Assembly (NCBI RefSeq): GCF_003957745.1
Contig: NZ_CP020373.1
Coordinates: 372,001-436,000 of the forward strand
Reading direction: 5' to 3'
DNA length: 64,000 nt
From: Shewanella khirikhana
GTDB taxonomy: Bacteria; Pseudomonadota; Gammaproteobacteria; Enterobacterales; Shewanellaceae
Below, piece after piece: positions 40,900 through 49,536 of this stretch. The notes below the pieces were generated by a model. That model searched no databases. It saw only the letters and a program-made list of their open reading frames with translations, and was not told where the DNA came from. Within the stretch, counting starts at the first letter, position 1. Every line of letters starts with the position of its first letter. A program made the position numbers and the translations under genes.

Positions 40900-40976
40900 T
40901 GGTGGCCCCTCACAGACTTGAACTGTGGACCTAACGATTATGAGTCGTGTGCTCTAACCAACTGAGCTAAGGGGCC
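40900..40976 (-). tRNA. tRNA with CAT anticodon, probably tRNA-Ile2 (lysidine-modified)
   Basis: Read on the minus strand it begins GGCCCCTTAGCTCAGTTGG, has an anticodon loop ACTCATAAT (CAT), a T arm GTTCAAGTC, the acceptor GGGGCC, discriminator A and an encoded CCA. The GGCCCC acceptor stem matches E. coli tRNA-Ile2, whose C34 is changed to lysidine by TilS so that it reads AUA. The E. coli elongator tRNA-Met starts GGCTACG instead, and the initiator form has a different acceptor and three GC pairs in the anticodon stem. Elongator tRNA-Met remains the alternative. Total length 77 nt with CCA. Confidence 0.93.
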
Positions 40977-41120
40977 TTGCTGATTTGCCGGGGGCTTTAC
41001 CCCAAGCGGTTTGCAGTATACGAAGTTTGCCAGGGCTTGTCACGGGGCAATTGGAGCAAAATTCCAGCTTGATGTTCAATTGGTTAATGGGTAATCAGCC
41101 TCGGTTGTTGCCCGGAAATA

Positions 41121-41146
41121 ACAAAGCCACCCGAAGGTGGCTTTGT
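41121..41146 (-). terminator. Intrinsic terminator of the rpsU-dnaG-rpoD operon
   Basis: ACAAAGCCACC with CGAA loop and GGTGGCTTTGT, an 11-bp perfect stem just after the rpoD stop. On the minus strand the tail reads TATTTCC, moderately T-rich. Confidence 0.8.
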
Positions 41147-41163
41147 GTGACTTTCGCTGACTA

Positions 41164-43017
41164 TCAATCGTCGAGGAACGACTTGAGGATCTCAGAGCGG
41201 CTTGGGTGGCGCAGCTTGCGCAGGGCCTTGGCTTCAATCTGACGGATACGCTCACGGGTTACGTCGAACTGCTTACCCACTTCCTCGAGGGTGTGGTCAG
41301 TGTTCATGTCGATACCGAAACGCATACGCAGTACCTTGGCTTCACGGGCGGTCAGGCCTGCCAGCACTTCGTGGGTGGCTTGCTTGAGGCTCTCGCTGGT
41401 GGCGCTGTCCAGTGGCAACTCGAGGGTGGTATCCTCGATGAAATCCCCCAGATGCGAATCTTCATCGTCACCGATTGGGGTTTCCATGGAGATAGGCTCT
41501 TTGGCGATTTTCAGTACCTTGCGGATCTTGTCCTCAGGCATGGCCATGCGCTCAGCCAGTTCTTCAGGGGATGGCTCGCGGCCCATTTCCTGCAGCATCT
41601 GACGGCTGATGCGGTTCAGCTTGTTGATGGTCTCAATCATGTGTACCGGAATACGGATGGTACGGGCCTGATCCGCGATAGAGCGGGTGATGGCCTGACG
41701 GATCCACCAGGTCGCATAGGTCGAGAACTTGTAACCACGACGGTATTCAAACTTGTCCACCGCCTTCATCAGGCCGATGTTACCTTCCTGGATAAGGTCG
41801 AGGAACTGCAGGCCACGGTTGGTGTATTTCTTGGCGATAGAAATTACCAGACGCAGGTTGGCCTCAACCATTTCCTTCTTGGCACGGCGAGCCTTGGCTT
41901 CACCGATGCTCATGCGGCGGTTGATGTCTTTGATGGCTTCAATAGACAAACCGGTTTCCACTTCAATGGCTTCCAGCTTGCTGCGACAGCGCTGCACGTC
42001 GTCTTCAACCAGTTTCAGATCGGCTGAGTATGGACGACCGGCTTCAATTTCTTTGTGGAACCAGGTCAGATCGGTTTCGTTACCAGTGAAGAGCTTGACG
42101 AAGTTCTTCTTCGGCATCTTGGCCTGTTCAACACACAGCTTCATGATCAGACGTTCCTGAACACGAACCTTGTCCATCATTTCGCGCATGCTCTTGACCA
42201 GACGGTCAAACTGCTTGGGCACCAGACGGAATTCTTTGAAGATCTCACCCAGCTCGAACAGGGCTACGGTGGATTCAGGATGAGCACGGCCTTTGACTTC
42301 GATGATTTTCAGGGCGTTGTCGTAGGCGATACGCAGGGCAGCAAAGCGCTCACGGGCGACTTCAGGGTCTGGACCCTTGGCACCGTCGTCGTCGCTGCTG
42401 TCGCCATCTTCGTCTTCGTCTTCTTCTTCGTCCATATCGTCTTCATCTTCCAGCTCTTCTTCTGAAAGTTCGGAACCGATATGGGTCGCAGTGGGGCCTA
42501 CGTCTTCTTCGTTGGGATCAACGAAACCAGAGATGATGTCAGACAGACGGATCGCGTCGGCTTCGAACTGGTCGAATTGCTCGAGGATCATGGCGATAGC
42601 CTGTGGGTATTCGGCCACAGAGCTCTGAACTGTGTTGATGCCTTCTTCGATGCGCTTGGCGATAACGATTTCGCCTTCGCGGGTCAGCAGTTCAACAGTA
42701 CCCATTTCACGCATGTACATACGCACTGGGTCTGTGGTGCGGCCAAGCTCGCTTTCTACTGTGGCAAGTGCCGCAGCAGCTTCTTCGGCTGCATCTTCGT
42801 CGGTGTTGTCCTCGGACATCATCATGTCATCGGCATCCGGCGCTTCTTCAAATACGCGGATACCCATGTCATTGATCATCTGGATAATATCTTCGATCTG
42901 GTCTGAATCGACCATATCTGCAGGCAAGTGATCGTTCACTTCTGCATAGGTTAAGTAACCTTGCTCTTTACCTTTGGCGAGCAACATTTTGAGTTGCGAC
43001 TGCGGAGTATGATCCAT
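41164..43017 (-). CDS. rpoD: RNA polymerase primary sigma factor (sigma-70)
   Basis: A 617-residue housekeeping sigma factor starting MDHTPQSQLKMLLAKGKEQGYLTYAEVNDHLP, which aligns with the E. coli start. Region 1.1 occupies the first 80 residues. A strongly acidic insert (about 189-212, alternating Asp/Glu) lies in the non-conserved region. Region 2 spans about 380-455 (RLVISIAKKYTNRGLQFLDLIQEGNIGLMKAVDKFEYRRGYKFSTYATWWIRQAITR), and region 4 ends with VTRERIRQIEAKALRKLRHPSR, which contacts the -35 element. It is the last gene of the macromolecular synthesis operon, 126 bp after dnaG. Confidence 0.98.
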   Translation of the reverse strand: MDHTPQSQLKMLLAKGKEQGYLTYAEVNDHLPADMVDSDQIEDIIQMINDMGIRVFEEAPDADDMMMSEDNTDEDAAEEAAAALATVESELGRTTDPVRMYMREMGTVELLTREGEIVIAKRIEEGINTVQSSVAEYPQAIAMILEQFDQFEADAIRLSDIISGFVDPNEEDVGPTATHIGSELSEEELEDEDDMDEEEDEDEDGDSSDDDGAKGPDPEVARERFAALRIAYDNALKIIEVKGRAHPESTVALFELGEIFKEFRLVPKQFDRLVKSMREMMDKVRVQERLIMKLCVEQAKMPKKNFVKLFTGNETDLTWFHKEIEAGRPYSADLKLVEDDVQRCRSKLEAIEVETGLSIEAIKDINRRMSIGEAKARRAKKEMVEANLRLVISIAKKYTNRGLQFLDLIQEGNIGLMKAVDKFEYRRGYKFSTYATWWIRQAITRSIADQARTIRIPVHMIETINKLNRISRQMLQEMGREPSPEELAERMAMPEDKIRKVLKIAKEPISMETPIGDDEDSHLGDFIEDTTLELPLDSATSESLKQATHEVLAGLTAREAKVLRMRFGIDMNTDHTLEEVGKQFDVTRERIRQIEAKALRKLRHPSRSEILKSFLDD

Positions 43018-43143
43018 AGATATCATCCAATTTGGGTAAGTGTTACAACGATGGCGATTGCGGTGGAGCCACAAAGTCGCGCAAATCGTCAATTATAGCC
43101 ATCTGCCTATGCCTGTGCCAGAGGGGCAGGGCGGTTTTTTGCC

Positions 43144-44874
43144 CTAGTTCATGCCCTTCATCACGACGATAAGCTTTTGGAGTTGCAGCTTTTCTTCCCG
43201 GGTGAGGTCGGGCTTGATGCTGAGCTCCTGGTAGCGCTGCTCAATATATTGATTATTGAGCCATATCAGCGCTTTGCGAAATTCCTGTGCCACATTATCT
43301 TCGGCTATCTGGTGTTCCCACTGGGCCAGCTTGGTTAGGGGGCTCCAGTGCTCGGTTTCCCGATAGTGTTCCAACAGCTGCGCTGTGGTCAGCGCCTTGT
43401 CCCGGGTCAGTTCGAGCAGCTCTATCAAGAGCCCAATTCCAGTCATACGGATATGGGCCAGTGCAGGTTGCACTGCCAGACCATGACCCAGCTCGGGGCT
43501 TTGTACCAACAGGGCAATCGCCAGACGCAGCGGTGTGCCGCGTCCTTTGAGTCCCTTTTGGGCCATCACCTTTGCCCCGCCGGTTTGACCGCCAATGCCG
43601 AGCTTTTTCTTTAAATCCTCACTGCTGTTCATACCCAATTTGTGGGCAAGGTTTTCAAGCAGCAGATTCGTCAGCACCGGGTCTTTAATTTTTTCAATCA
43701 GGGCAATGGCCTGCTTGGCCAGATTGCCTTTGTCGGTACCGTATTTCTGCGACAGGGTCTCAAACAGATATTCGGCCAGCGACTGTGCGTTTTGAACGCG
43801 AACTTCGAAGGCGTCTTTGCCTTCCTTGCGGACTTGCGAGTCCGGATCTTCTCCCTGGGGGAGGAACATAAATTTTACGTTGTCACCGGGTTTAAGCAGT
43901 GGCAGGGCTGTTTCCATGGCCCGCCAGGCAGCTTCAGATCCGGCTCTGTCGCCGTCGTAACAGCAAATAACTTCTTTGGCACTGCGCAGCAGCAGTTGGA
44001 ACTGTTCGGCGGTGGTGGATGTTCCCAGCGACGCCACGGCATAGTCGATGCCGTATTGTGCCAGTGCCACCACGTCCATGTAGCCTTCCACAATCATCAC
44101 CCGCTCGGGGTCGCGATGCCTTTGCTTCAGCTCATAGAGACCGTAGAGTTCCTGCCCCTTATGAAATATGGGCGTTTCCGGCGAATTCAAATATTTTGGT
44201 GTGCCGTCACCCAGCACTCGGCCGCCGAAGCCGATGACCCGCCCGCGCCGGTCGCGGATCGGGAACATTAAGCGATCGCGGAAACGATCGTAACGCTTGC
44301 CACCGTCATTCTCGATAAGCATGCCGGCGGTGAGCAGTTTGTCCTGAGCATCCTGGCTCTGGCGGTAACGGCCGAGCAAACCGTCCCAGCCATCGGGCGC
44401 AAAGCCGATGCCGAAATCTTCGATAACCTCTTTGGACAGACCGCGAAATGCCAGATAGTCTTCCACCTTCTGCTTGTCGGCATGTTGGCGAAGCTGTGTC
44501 TGGTAGTATCGGGCCGCTTCTTCCATCAACTGGTATAAATCGCGGGCCAGTCCTTCATCCCGGCGCGGGCCTGTGCCCTGTTCCCGGGGGACTTCCAGCC
44601 CCAGCTGACCAGCCAGGTCCTCAATGGCGTCGACAAAGTTCAGCCGGTCGTACTCCATTACGAAGTCGATGGCATTGCCGTGGGCGCCACAGCCAAAACA
44701 GTGATAAAACTGCTTATCTCTGCTGACAGTAAATGAGGGTGATTTTTCGCTGTGGAAGGGACAACAGGCAGAATAGTTCTTACCTGCTTTTTTGAGCGGC
44801 ACTTTACGGTCGATAAGCTCGACTATGTCCGTTCTGGCTATCAGATCATTGATGAAATCACGAGGTATGGCCAC
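43144..44874 (-). CDS. dnaG: DNA primase
   Basis: A 576-residue primase that lays RNA primers at replication forks. The N-terminal zinc-binding module has ligands Cys38, His41, Cys59 and Cys62 (CPFHSEKSPSF and YHCFGC). The Toprim catalytic core includes VMIVEGYMDVVALAQYG near 260-276 and CYDGDRAGSEAAWRAME. The C-terminal 130 residues are the helicase (DnaB)-binding domain. Slightly shorter than the E. coli enzyme (581). It follows yqeY with an intervening terminator-like hairpin, which probably sets its low expression relative to rpsU. Confidence 0.97.
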   Translation of the reverse strand: MAIPRDFINDLIARTDIVELIDRKVPLKKAGKNYSACCPFHSEKSPSFTVSRDKQFYHCFGCGAHGNAIDFVMEYDRLNFVDAIEDLAGQLGLEVPREQGTGPRRDEGLARDLYQLMEEAARYYQTQLRQHADKQKVEDYLAFRGLSKEVIEDFGIGFAPDGWDGLLGRYRQSQDAQDKLLTAGMLIENDGGKRYDRFRDRLMFPIRDRRGRVIGFGGRVLGDGTPKYLNSPETPIFHKGQELYGLYELKQRHRDPERVMIVEGYMDVVALAQYGIDYAVASLGTSTTAEQFQLLLRSAKEVICCYDGDRAGSEAAWRAMETALPLLKPGDNVKFMFLPQGEDPDSQVRKEGKDAFEVRVQNAQSLAEYLFETLSQKYGTDKGNLAKQAIALIEKIKDPVLTNLLLENLAHKLGMNSSEDLKKKLGIGGQTGGAKVMAQKGLKGRGTPLRLAIALLVQSPELGHGLAVQPALAHIRMTGIGLLIELLELTRDKALTTAQLLEHYRETEHWSPLTKLAQWEHQIAEDNVAQEFRKALIWLNNQYIEQRYQELSIKPDLTREEKLQLQKLIVVMKGMN

Positions 44875-44911
44875 GTTGCTTGCTTCAATTCCCCAAAAGC
44901 TCAGTTAAACA

Positions 44912-44939
44912 AACAAGCCGCGCAAATGCACGGCTTGTT
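44912..44939 (-). terminator. Attenuator-type hairpin before dnaG
   Basis: AACAAGCCG stem (9 bp, perfect) with a 10-nt loop, read on the minus strand and followed by TTTGTTT. It lies between yqeY and dnaG, equivalent to the internal terminator known between rpsU and dnaG in E. coli, and should reduce readthrough into dnaG-rpoD. Confidence 0.8.
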
Positions 44940-44955
44940 CATACACATAAGTCGA

Positions 44956-45399
44956 TTATTGCAGTTTGGCGCGGATCTTCTGGCCTATGGCCCCCAGATC
45001 GGCACGTCCCTGAACTTTCGGCTTAAGTGCTCCCATTACTTTACCCATGTCCGCGATGGAGGCGGCTCCGACTTCGGCGATGGTTGCCTCAATCAGTGAA
45101 GCAACTTCGTCTTCACTCAGTGGGGCTGGCAGGAAGGTTTCGATAACCGAAATTTCCGCCGCTTCAACCTCAGCCAGATCGTTGCGATCCGCAGCCTCAT
45201 ATTGGGCAATCGAGTCGCGACGCTGCTTAACCATCTTGGTCAGGACAGCCAAAACTTGCTCGTCATTCAGCGTTTCGCGTGTATCCACTTCGATCTGCTT
45301 GATGGCGGCCAGTGCCAGACGAATAGTACCGAGGCGAGCCTTGTCTTTGGCGACAAGGGCCTTTTTCATTTCGTCTTTAAGCTGCTCTGTCAGGTTCAT
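44956..45399 (-). CDS. GatB/YqeY domain protein
   Basis: A 147-residue protein starting MNLTEQLKDEMKKALVAKDKARLGTIRLALAAIKQIEVD. It is the stand-alone version of the helical tail domain of the GatB amidotransferase subunit; the ending MGKVMGALKPKVQGRADLGAIGQKIRAKL is typical and is expected to bind tRNA. The function of stand-alone YqeY is not settled. It sits between rpsU (6 bp upstream) and dnaG, a position common in Shewanella, Vibrio and Pseudomonas. Confidence 0.93.
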   Translation of the reverse strand: MNLTEQLKDEMKKALVAKDKARLGTIRLALAAIKQIEVDTRETLNDEQVLAVLTKMVKQRRDSIAQYEAADRNDLAEVEAAEISVIETFLPAPLSEDEVASLIEATIAEVGAASIADMGKVMGALKPKVQGRADLGAIGQKIRAKLQ

Positions 45400-45405
45400 A
45401 AGGGA

Positions 45406-45621
45406 TTAGTATAAACGTACGCGACGTGCGTTTTCGCGAGAAAGCTTCTTGGCCAGACGCTTAACCGCAGCGGCCTTGGCGCGCTTACGGGCAGTAGTTG
45501 GCTTCTCGTAGAATTCACGAGCACGCACGTCGGCCAGGATACCTGCTTTTTCACAAGAGCGCTTGAAACGACGCAGAGCTACGTCGAATGGTTCATTTTC
45601 ACGTACTTTAACGATTGGCAT
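45406..45621 (-). CDS. rpsU: 30S ribosomal protein S21
   Basis: A 71-residue basic protein, MPIVKVRENEPFDVALRRFKRSCEKAGILADVRAREFYEKPTTARKRAKAAAVKRLAKKL, identical in length and nearly identical in sequence to other S21 proteins. It joins the 30S platform near the anti-Shine-Dalgarno helix and helps start translation. It is the first gene of the macromolecular synthesis operon and divergent from tsaD, the classic arrangement. Confidence 0.98.
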   Translation of the reverse strand: MPIVKVRENEPFDVALRRFKRSCEKAGILADVRAREFYEKPTTARKRAKAAAVKRLAKKLSRENARRVRLY

Positions 45622-45710
45622 ACGCCATCACCCCTTAGGTGTAAGTTGCATTGGATTGGTCATGCCCATTTGGCCACAACTTCTCCAAGTAAGGATTAAA
45701 ATGGTGCGGA

Positions 45711-45740
45711 ATTTTAAACCGAACCCGTATTTAATGTAAA
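45711..45740 (-). promoter_or_regulatory. Sigma-70 promoter candidate for rpsU
   Basis: On the minus strand TTTACA at 45740-45735 and TAAAAT at 45716-45711 are separated by 18 bp, about 90 bp upstream of the rpsU start. No LexA-type CTG-N10-CAG box was seen beside it. Confidence 0.5.
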
Positions 45741-45854
45741 GCCCTACCCGCCTTAAAAAGGATCGCAACAGGATCTGAAGCGCGGCTTTACTGGTGTAAT
45801 AGTAGCTTAGCAGGTAGAATTGGCCGCCCTTTTATGCGGAGGTAAAGACGGAAA

Positions 45855-46868
45855 ATGCGGGTTCTGGGAATCGAAACATCCTGTGATGAGACAGGTATTG
45901 CCATCTATGACGAAGAGAAAGGCCTGCTGGCCCACACCCTCTACAGTCAGGTAAAACTGCACGCCGATTATGGCGGTGTGGTGCCCGAGCTGGCGTCCCG
46001 TGACCACGTCCGCAAGATAGTTCCGCTTATCCGCGAAGCCATGCAGCGCGCCGATACCCGCATCGAGGATCTGGATGGGATCTGCTACACCAAGGGCCCA
46101 GGGCTGATTGGTGCCCTGTTGGTGGGGGCCTGTGTGGGTCGCTCGCTGGCATTTTCCTGGAATTTGCCTGCCGTGGGCGTGCACCATATGGAAGGGCATC
46201 TACTGGCGCCTATGCTGGAAGACGATGTACCCGAGTTTCCCTTTGTGGCACTGCTGGTTTCCGGTGGTCACTCCATGCTGGTCAAGGTTGATGGTATTGG
46301 CCAGTACCAAGTGCTGGGCGAGTCTATCGACGATGCCGCCGGTGAAGCTTTCGATAAAACCGCCAAGCTGATGGGCCTGGATTACCCAGGTGGTCCGCGG
46401 CTTGCCAAGCTGGCCGCATCCGGTCAGCCTGCCAACTACAAGTTCCCGCGCCCTATGACCGACAGACCCGGACTGGATTTCAGTTTCTCCGGCCTGAAGA
46501 CCTTTGTGGCCAACACCATTGCCGCCGAGCCTGACGATGAGCAGACCCGCGCCAATATCGCCCGCGCCTTCGAAGAAGCCGTGGTGGATACCTTGTCTAT
46601 CAAGTGTCGCCGCGCGCTGGAGCAAACCGGTTACAAGCGCCTGGTTATCGCCGGTGGCGTGAGTGCCAACGTGCGTCTGCGCGCCGGGCTTGCTGAGCTG
46701 ATGGAGAAAGTCGGTGGCAAGGTGTACTACCCCCGCGGCGAGTTTTGTACCGATAACGGCGCCATGATTGCCTACGCCGGTTTGCAGCGCCTGAAAGCCG
46801 GTCAGGTTGAAGATCTGGCAGTAAAAGGTCAGCCCCGCTGGCCGCTGGACAGCTTGCCGGCAGTATAA
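45855..46868 (+). CDS. tsaD: tRNA N6-threonylcarbamoyladenosine synthase subunit TsaD
   Basis: A 337-residue Kae1/TsaD protein that transfers the threonylcarbamoyl group to A37 of ANN-decoding tRNAs, with TsaB and TsaE. The metal-binding motif HMEGH gives ligands His111 and His115 (VGVHHMEGHLLAP). Other family blocks are GIETSCDET at the start, GPGLIGALLVG, LLVSGGHSMLV, DDAAGEAFDKTAKLMGLDYPGGP and the late AGGVSANVRLRAGL and DNGAMIAYAG. A GGAGG site precedes the ATG. Divergent from rpsU; terminator follows. Confidence 0.98.
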   Translation: MRVLGIETSCDETGIAIYDEEKGLLAHTLYSQVKLHADYGGVVPELASRDHVRKIVPLIREAMQRADTRIEDLDGICYTKGPGLIGALLVGACVGRSLAFSWNLPAVGVHHMEGHLLAPMLEDDVPEFPFVALLVSGGHSMLVKVDGIGQYQVLGESIDDAAGEAFDKTAKLMGLDYPGGPRLAKLAASGQPANYKFPRPMTDRPGLDFSFSGLKTFVANTIAAEPDDEQTRANIARAFEEAVVDTLSIKCRRALEQTGYKRLVIAGGVSANVRLRAGLAELMEKVGGKVYYPRGEFCTDNGAMIAYAGLQRLKAGQVEDLAVKGQPRWPLDSLPAV

Positions 46869-46906
46869 TTCAAGCGGCTTATGCTCAGGCTAATTGCTCA
46901 CACTAA

Positions 46907-46928
46907 AATGGCGCCCTCGGGCGCCATT
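46907..46928. terminator. Terminator between tsaD and plsY
   Basis: AATGGCGCCC-TC-GGGCGCCATT, a perfect palindrome followed by GTTATTTTT. It lies after tsaD and before the convergent plsY stop. Confidence 0.82.
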
Positions 46929-46961
46929 GTTATTTTTACCTTTTGCTGGCGGCTGCCAAGC

Positions 46962-47573
46962 TCAGTCTTTTGGCTTTTTCTTGCGCGATACTTTGGACTC
47001 TTCGCCTTTGAGTAAGCGGTTAATGTTGTCCTTATGGCGAATAAGGATCAGAGTCGAGAGCATGGCCACTGGAATGGTAAACCTGTCATCAAGCCACCAG
47101 GTGTACACAGGGGCGAGCAGGGCGGTCGCAAGCGCAGCCACCGACGAGTAGCGGGTCAGCAGCAGGGTTAAAACCCAGGTGGCAATCAGCAGTAATGTCA
47201 GGTAGCCATCGATAGGCGCAATAGCGCCATAGGCCGTGGCTACACCTTTGCCGCCTTTAAAGCCGAAGAAGATAGGGAAGATATGTCCAAGACAGGCGGC
47301 GATGGCAATCACCCCCAGCCATACCGCATCTATACCCAGCTTAAAGCCGATATAGGCGGGCACTGCGCCTTTTAGCATATCAAACAGCAGCACCATGGCC
47401 GCCGCACTGGCGCCACCGATGCGCAGCACGTTGGTGGCTCCGGGATTGCCCGAGCCCTGAGTGCGGGGATCCGGTAAGCCGCGCAGCTTGCAAACCAGCA
47501 CGGCACTGGATACTGAGCCTGCCAGATAGGCGCACAGGATCATAAAAGCCGTCAATGCAAATTCGCTGGTCAA
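46962..47573 (-). CDS. plsY: Glycerol-3-phosphate acyltransferase PlsY
   Basis: A 203-residue integral membrane enzyme with about five helices that transfers an acyl group from acyl-phosphate to glycerol-3-phosphate, the first step of phospholipid synthesis. Conserved loop motifs are visible: GSGNPGATNVLR (near 42-53), and FGFKGGKGVATAYGA (near 103-117), with the last motif weaker (TRYSSVAAL). The C-terminus is basic (RLLKGEESKVSRKKKPKD). It lies divergently from folB, as in E. coli where ygiH (plsY) neighbours folB and tsaD. Confidence 0.96.
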   Translation of the reverse strand: MTSEFALTAFMILCAYLAGSVSSAVLVCKLRGLPDPRTQGSGNPGATNVLRIGGASAAAMVLLFDMLKGAVPAYIGFKLGIDAVWLGVIAIAACLGHIFPIFFGFKGGKGVATAYGAIAPIDGYLTLLLIATWVLTLLLTRYSSVAALATALLAPVYTWWLDDRFTIPVAMLSTLILIRHKDNINRLLKGEESKVSRKKKPKD

Positions 47574-47808
47574 ATTGGTTTCCTTACGCGTCTTAAGGTA
47601 TTATCGCCGCCTGTCCCCGGACAGCGAAATATGTCCGGTGATGGACTCGATTCATTATTGGGCACGCATGCCGGTAAATATTGATTCTTAAGGCGTTATC
47701 CTAACGCCCTTGGCGCCAATGAGAAAGAGCAATCCATCGATTGCCCTCATCGGCGAGCGGATTATACCGGGAAAGCGGGCCAAAGCTTGTCAGACCTCAG
47801 GAAATACC

Positions 47809-48168
47809 ATGGATAAAGTGCTGATCCGCGCCCTGCGTATCGATACTGTGATCGGTATCTACGATTGGGAAAAAGCCAGGCAGCAAAGTCTGCTGCTGGA
47901 TTTGGATATGGCGTGGGATATCGCCCCCGCAGCGGCAACCGATGATTACAGCCACGCCCTGTGCTACGAGACTGTCTCAAATCGTCTGACAGCCCTTATC
48001 ACTGAAAAGCCCATTGAGTTGATTGAAACCGTGGCCGACATGGCCGCCCGTTGTGTGATGGACGAATTCAACGTGTCCTGGGTGCGGGTGAGAGTGATGA
48101 AACCCGGCGCCGTGAAAGCGGCCGAAGCCGTGGGCGTTGAAATCGAGCGCCGCGCCGGGGAGCGCTGA
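47809..48168 (+). CDS. folB: Dihydroneopterin aldolase
   Basis: A 119-residue enzyme starting MDKVLIRALRIDTVIGIYDWEKARQQ; the ATG at 47809 follows a CAGGAAATACC site. It cleaves (and can epimerise) 7,8-dihydroneopterin to the hydroxymethyl pterin used in folate synthesis. Family features: IGIYDWE with the catalytic glutamate region, LDLDMAWDI, DDYSHALCYE, ELIETVADMAA and RVRVMKPGAVKAAEAVGV. Forms an octameric ring in homologues. The next gene, folK, supplies the following pathway step and starts 2 bp later. Confidence 0.96.
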   Translation: MDKVLIRALRIDTVIGIYDWEKARQQSLLLDLDMAWDIAPAAATDDYSHALCYETVSNRLTALITEKPIELIETVADMAARCVMDEFNVSWVRVRVMKPGAVKAAEAVGVEIERRAGER

Positions 48169-48170
48169 GC

Positions 48171-48677
48171 ATGGCCCGGATTTATATCAGCGTCGGCAGT
48201 AACATAGAGCCGGAAAAATACTTAAGAAACGCCCGCACAGCCCTTGAGGCGCAACTGGGTGCGCTCAGTCTGTCGCCTGTGTATCAGTCGGAAGCCGTGG
48301 GCTTTGAGGGCGAGCATTTCCTCAATATGGTGATTGGTGCCGACACCGACCTCGATATCGCTGCTCTGGTTGCCCTGTTCAAGCAAATTGAGCTGGATAA
48401 TGGCCGCAAGCCCGGCGCCAAAAAGTTCAGCGCCCGGACGCTGGATCTGGATTTGCTGCTCTATGGCGACCGGGTTTGTCAGACGCCGATTGAATTGCCA
48501 AGGGCCGAAATTTTGCACAACGCCTTTGTGCTCTGGCCCCTGGCCGATATTGCGCCCGCTGAGGTGCACCCGCTCGCCGGACGAGATTACCAGTCCCTTT
48601 GGCAGGCGTTTGATAAACAAAGCCAGCGCCTGTGGCCGGTGGCATTTTCCTGGGATAACGACTCCCTCAGTCAATAA
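48171..48677 (+). CDS. folK: HPPK family 6-hydroxymethyl-7,8-dihydropterin pyrophosphokinase
   Basis: A 168-residue protein that pyrophosphorylates hydroxymethyl-dihydropterin using ATP. It starts ARIYISVGSNIEPEKYLRNA and contains the characteristic ARTLDLDLLLYGD, in which the two aspartates bind magnesium. The usual RWGPR just before this motif reads KFSAR here, a modest divergence; the later LHNAFVLWPLADIAP is conserved. A divergent HPPK paralogue rather than the main FolK is possible, since this family often has a second copy with panC. Co-transcribed with folB and probably uppP. Confidence 0.87.
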   Translation: MARIYISVGSNIEPEKYLRNARTALEAQLGALSLSPVYQSEAVGFEGEHFLNMVIGADTDLDIAALVALFKQIELDNGRKPGAKKFSARTLDLDLLLYGDRVCQTPIELPRAEILHNAFVLWPLADIAPAEVHPLAGRDYQSLWQAFDKQSQRLWPVAFSWDNDSLSQ

Positions 48678-48686
48678 AGGAATATT

Positions 48687-49487
48687 ATGGATACCTTGCA
48701 GGTCATCATTCTTGCCCTCATTCAGGGCCTGACCGAATTTTTGCCCATTTCCAGCTCGGCTCACCTGATTTTGCCGGCGCAGCTGTTTGGCTGGGAAGAT
48801 CAGGGGCTGTCGTTCGATGTGGCGGTGCACATTGGCTCGCTGCTGGCGGTAGTGATTTATTTCCGTAAAGAAATCGTCGCCATGCTCACCGCCTGGCTTG
48901 CCAGCATCTTCAAAGGCAAGCAAAGCGACGACAGCAAACTCGCCTGGTGGATTATCCTCGCAACCATTCCCGCCGTTGGGGTGGGATTTGCCGCAAAAGA
49001 TCTGGTGGAAACCCACCTGCGCGGCCCCGGCGTGATTGCGGTGACCACGGTCATCTTTGGCCTGCTGCTGTGGTTTGCCGATCGCATTGCCAAAGATGAG
49101 CTCACCGAATACCAGACCGGCTGGCGCAAGGCGCTGCTGATTGGTATTGCCCAGGCCATGGCGCTTATTCCGGGTACTTCCCGCAGCGGTATCACCATTA
49201 CCGCGGCGCTGATGCTCGGCCTTAAGCGCGAGGCGGCGGCCCGCTTTAGTTTCCTGATGTCTATTCCGGTGATCCTGGGTGCGGCGCTGCTGATGACCAA
49301 GGATATTATCAGCGAAGGTCATGCCGTTGATTGGCATGCGCTGGGGCTGGGCGTGGTGCTTTCCTTTGTGGCGGCCTATACCTGTATTTATTTCTTCCTT
49401 AAAATTATCAGCCGCATGGGCATGACGCCTTTTGTGATTTATCGCCTGGCCCTTGGGGTATTTCTCTGTGGGTTTATCTTCCTGTAA
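48687..49487 (+). CDS. uppP: Undecaprenyl-diphosphatase
   Basis: A 266-residue polytopic membrane enzyme (BacA family) that removes a phosphate from undecaprenyl diphosphate to recycle the carrier lipid for peptidoglycan and O-antigen synthesis. The two family motifs are clear: LIQGLTEFLPISSSAHL with the catalytic glutamate near residue 17, and the IPGTSRSGITITAALMLGLKREAAARFSFL block near 165-195. About eight membrane helices. An AAAGGAATATT site precedes the ATG. Last gene of folB-folK-uppP, ending in a terminator. Confidence 0.97.
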   Translation: MDTLQVIILALIQGLTEFLPISSSAHLILPAQLFGWEDQGLSFDVAVHIGSLLAVVIYFRKEIVAMLTAWLASIFKGKQSDDSKLAWWIILATIPAVGVGFAAKDLVETHLRGPGVIAVTTVIFGLLLWFADRIAKDELTEYQTGWRKALLIGIAQAMALIPGTSRSGITITAALMLGLKREAAARFSFLMSIPVILGAALLMTKDIISEGHAVDWHALGLGVVLSFVAAYTCIYFFLKIISRMGMTPFVIYRLALGVFLCGFIFL

Positions 49488-49505
49488 TTGAGAGTTTAAG
49501 GCGTG

Positions 49506-49527
49506 AAGAGGCGGCCTGGCGCCTCTT
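49506..49527 (+). terminator. Intrinsic terminator after uppP
   Basis: AAGAGGCG stem, GCCTGG loop, CGCCTCTT, followed by TTG; 8-bp perfect stem 18 bp after the uppP stop. Confidence 0.82.
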
Positions 49528-49536
49528 TTGTTTAAG

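Noticed and set aside
40900..40976. Initiator tRNA-fMet
   Set aside because: The anticodon stem lacks the three consecutive GC pairs of initiator tRNAs, and the first acceptor pair is a normal G-C match.
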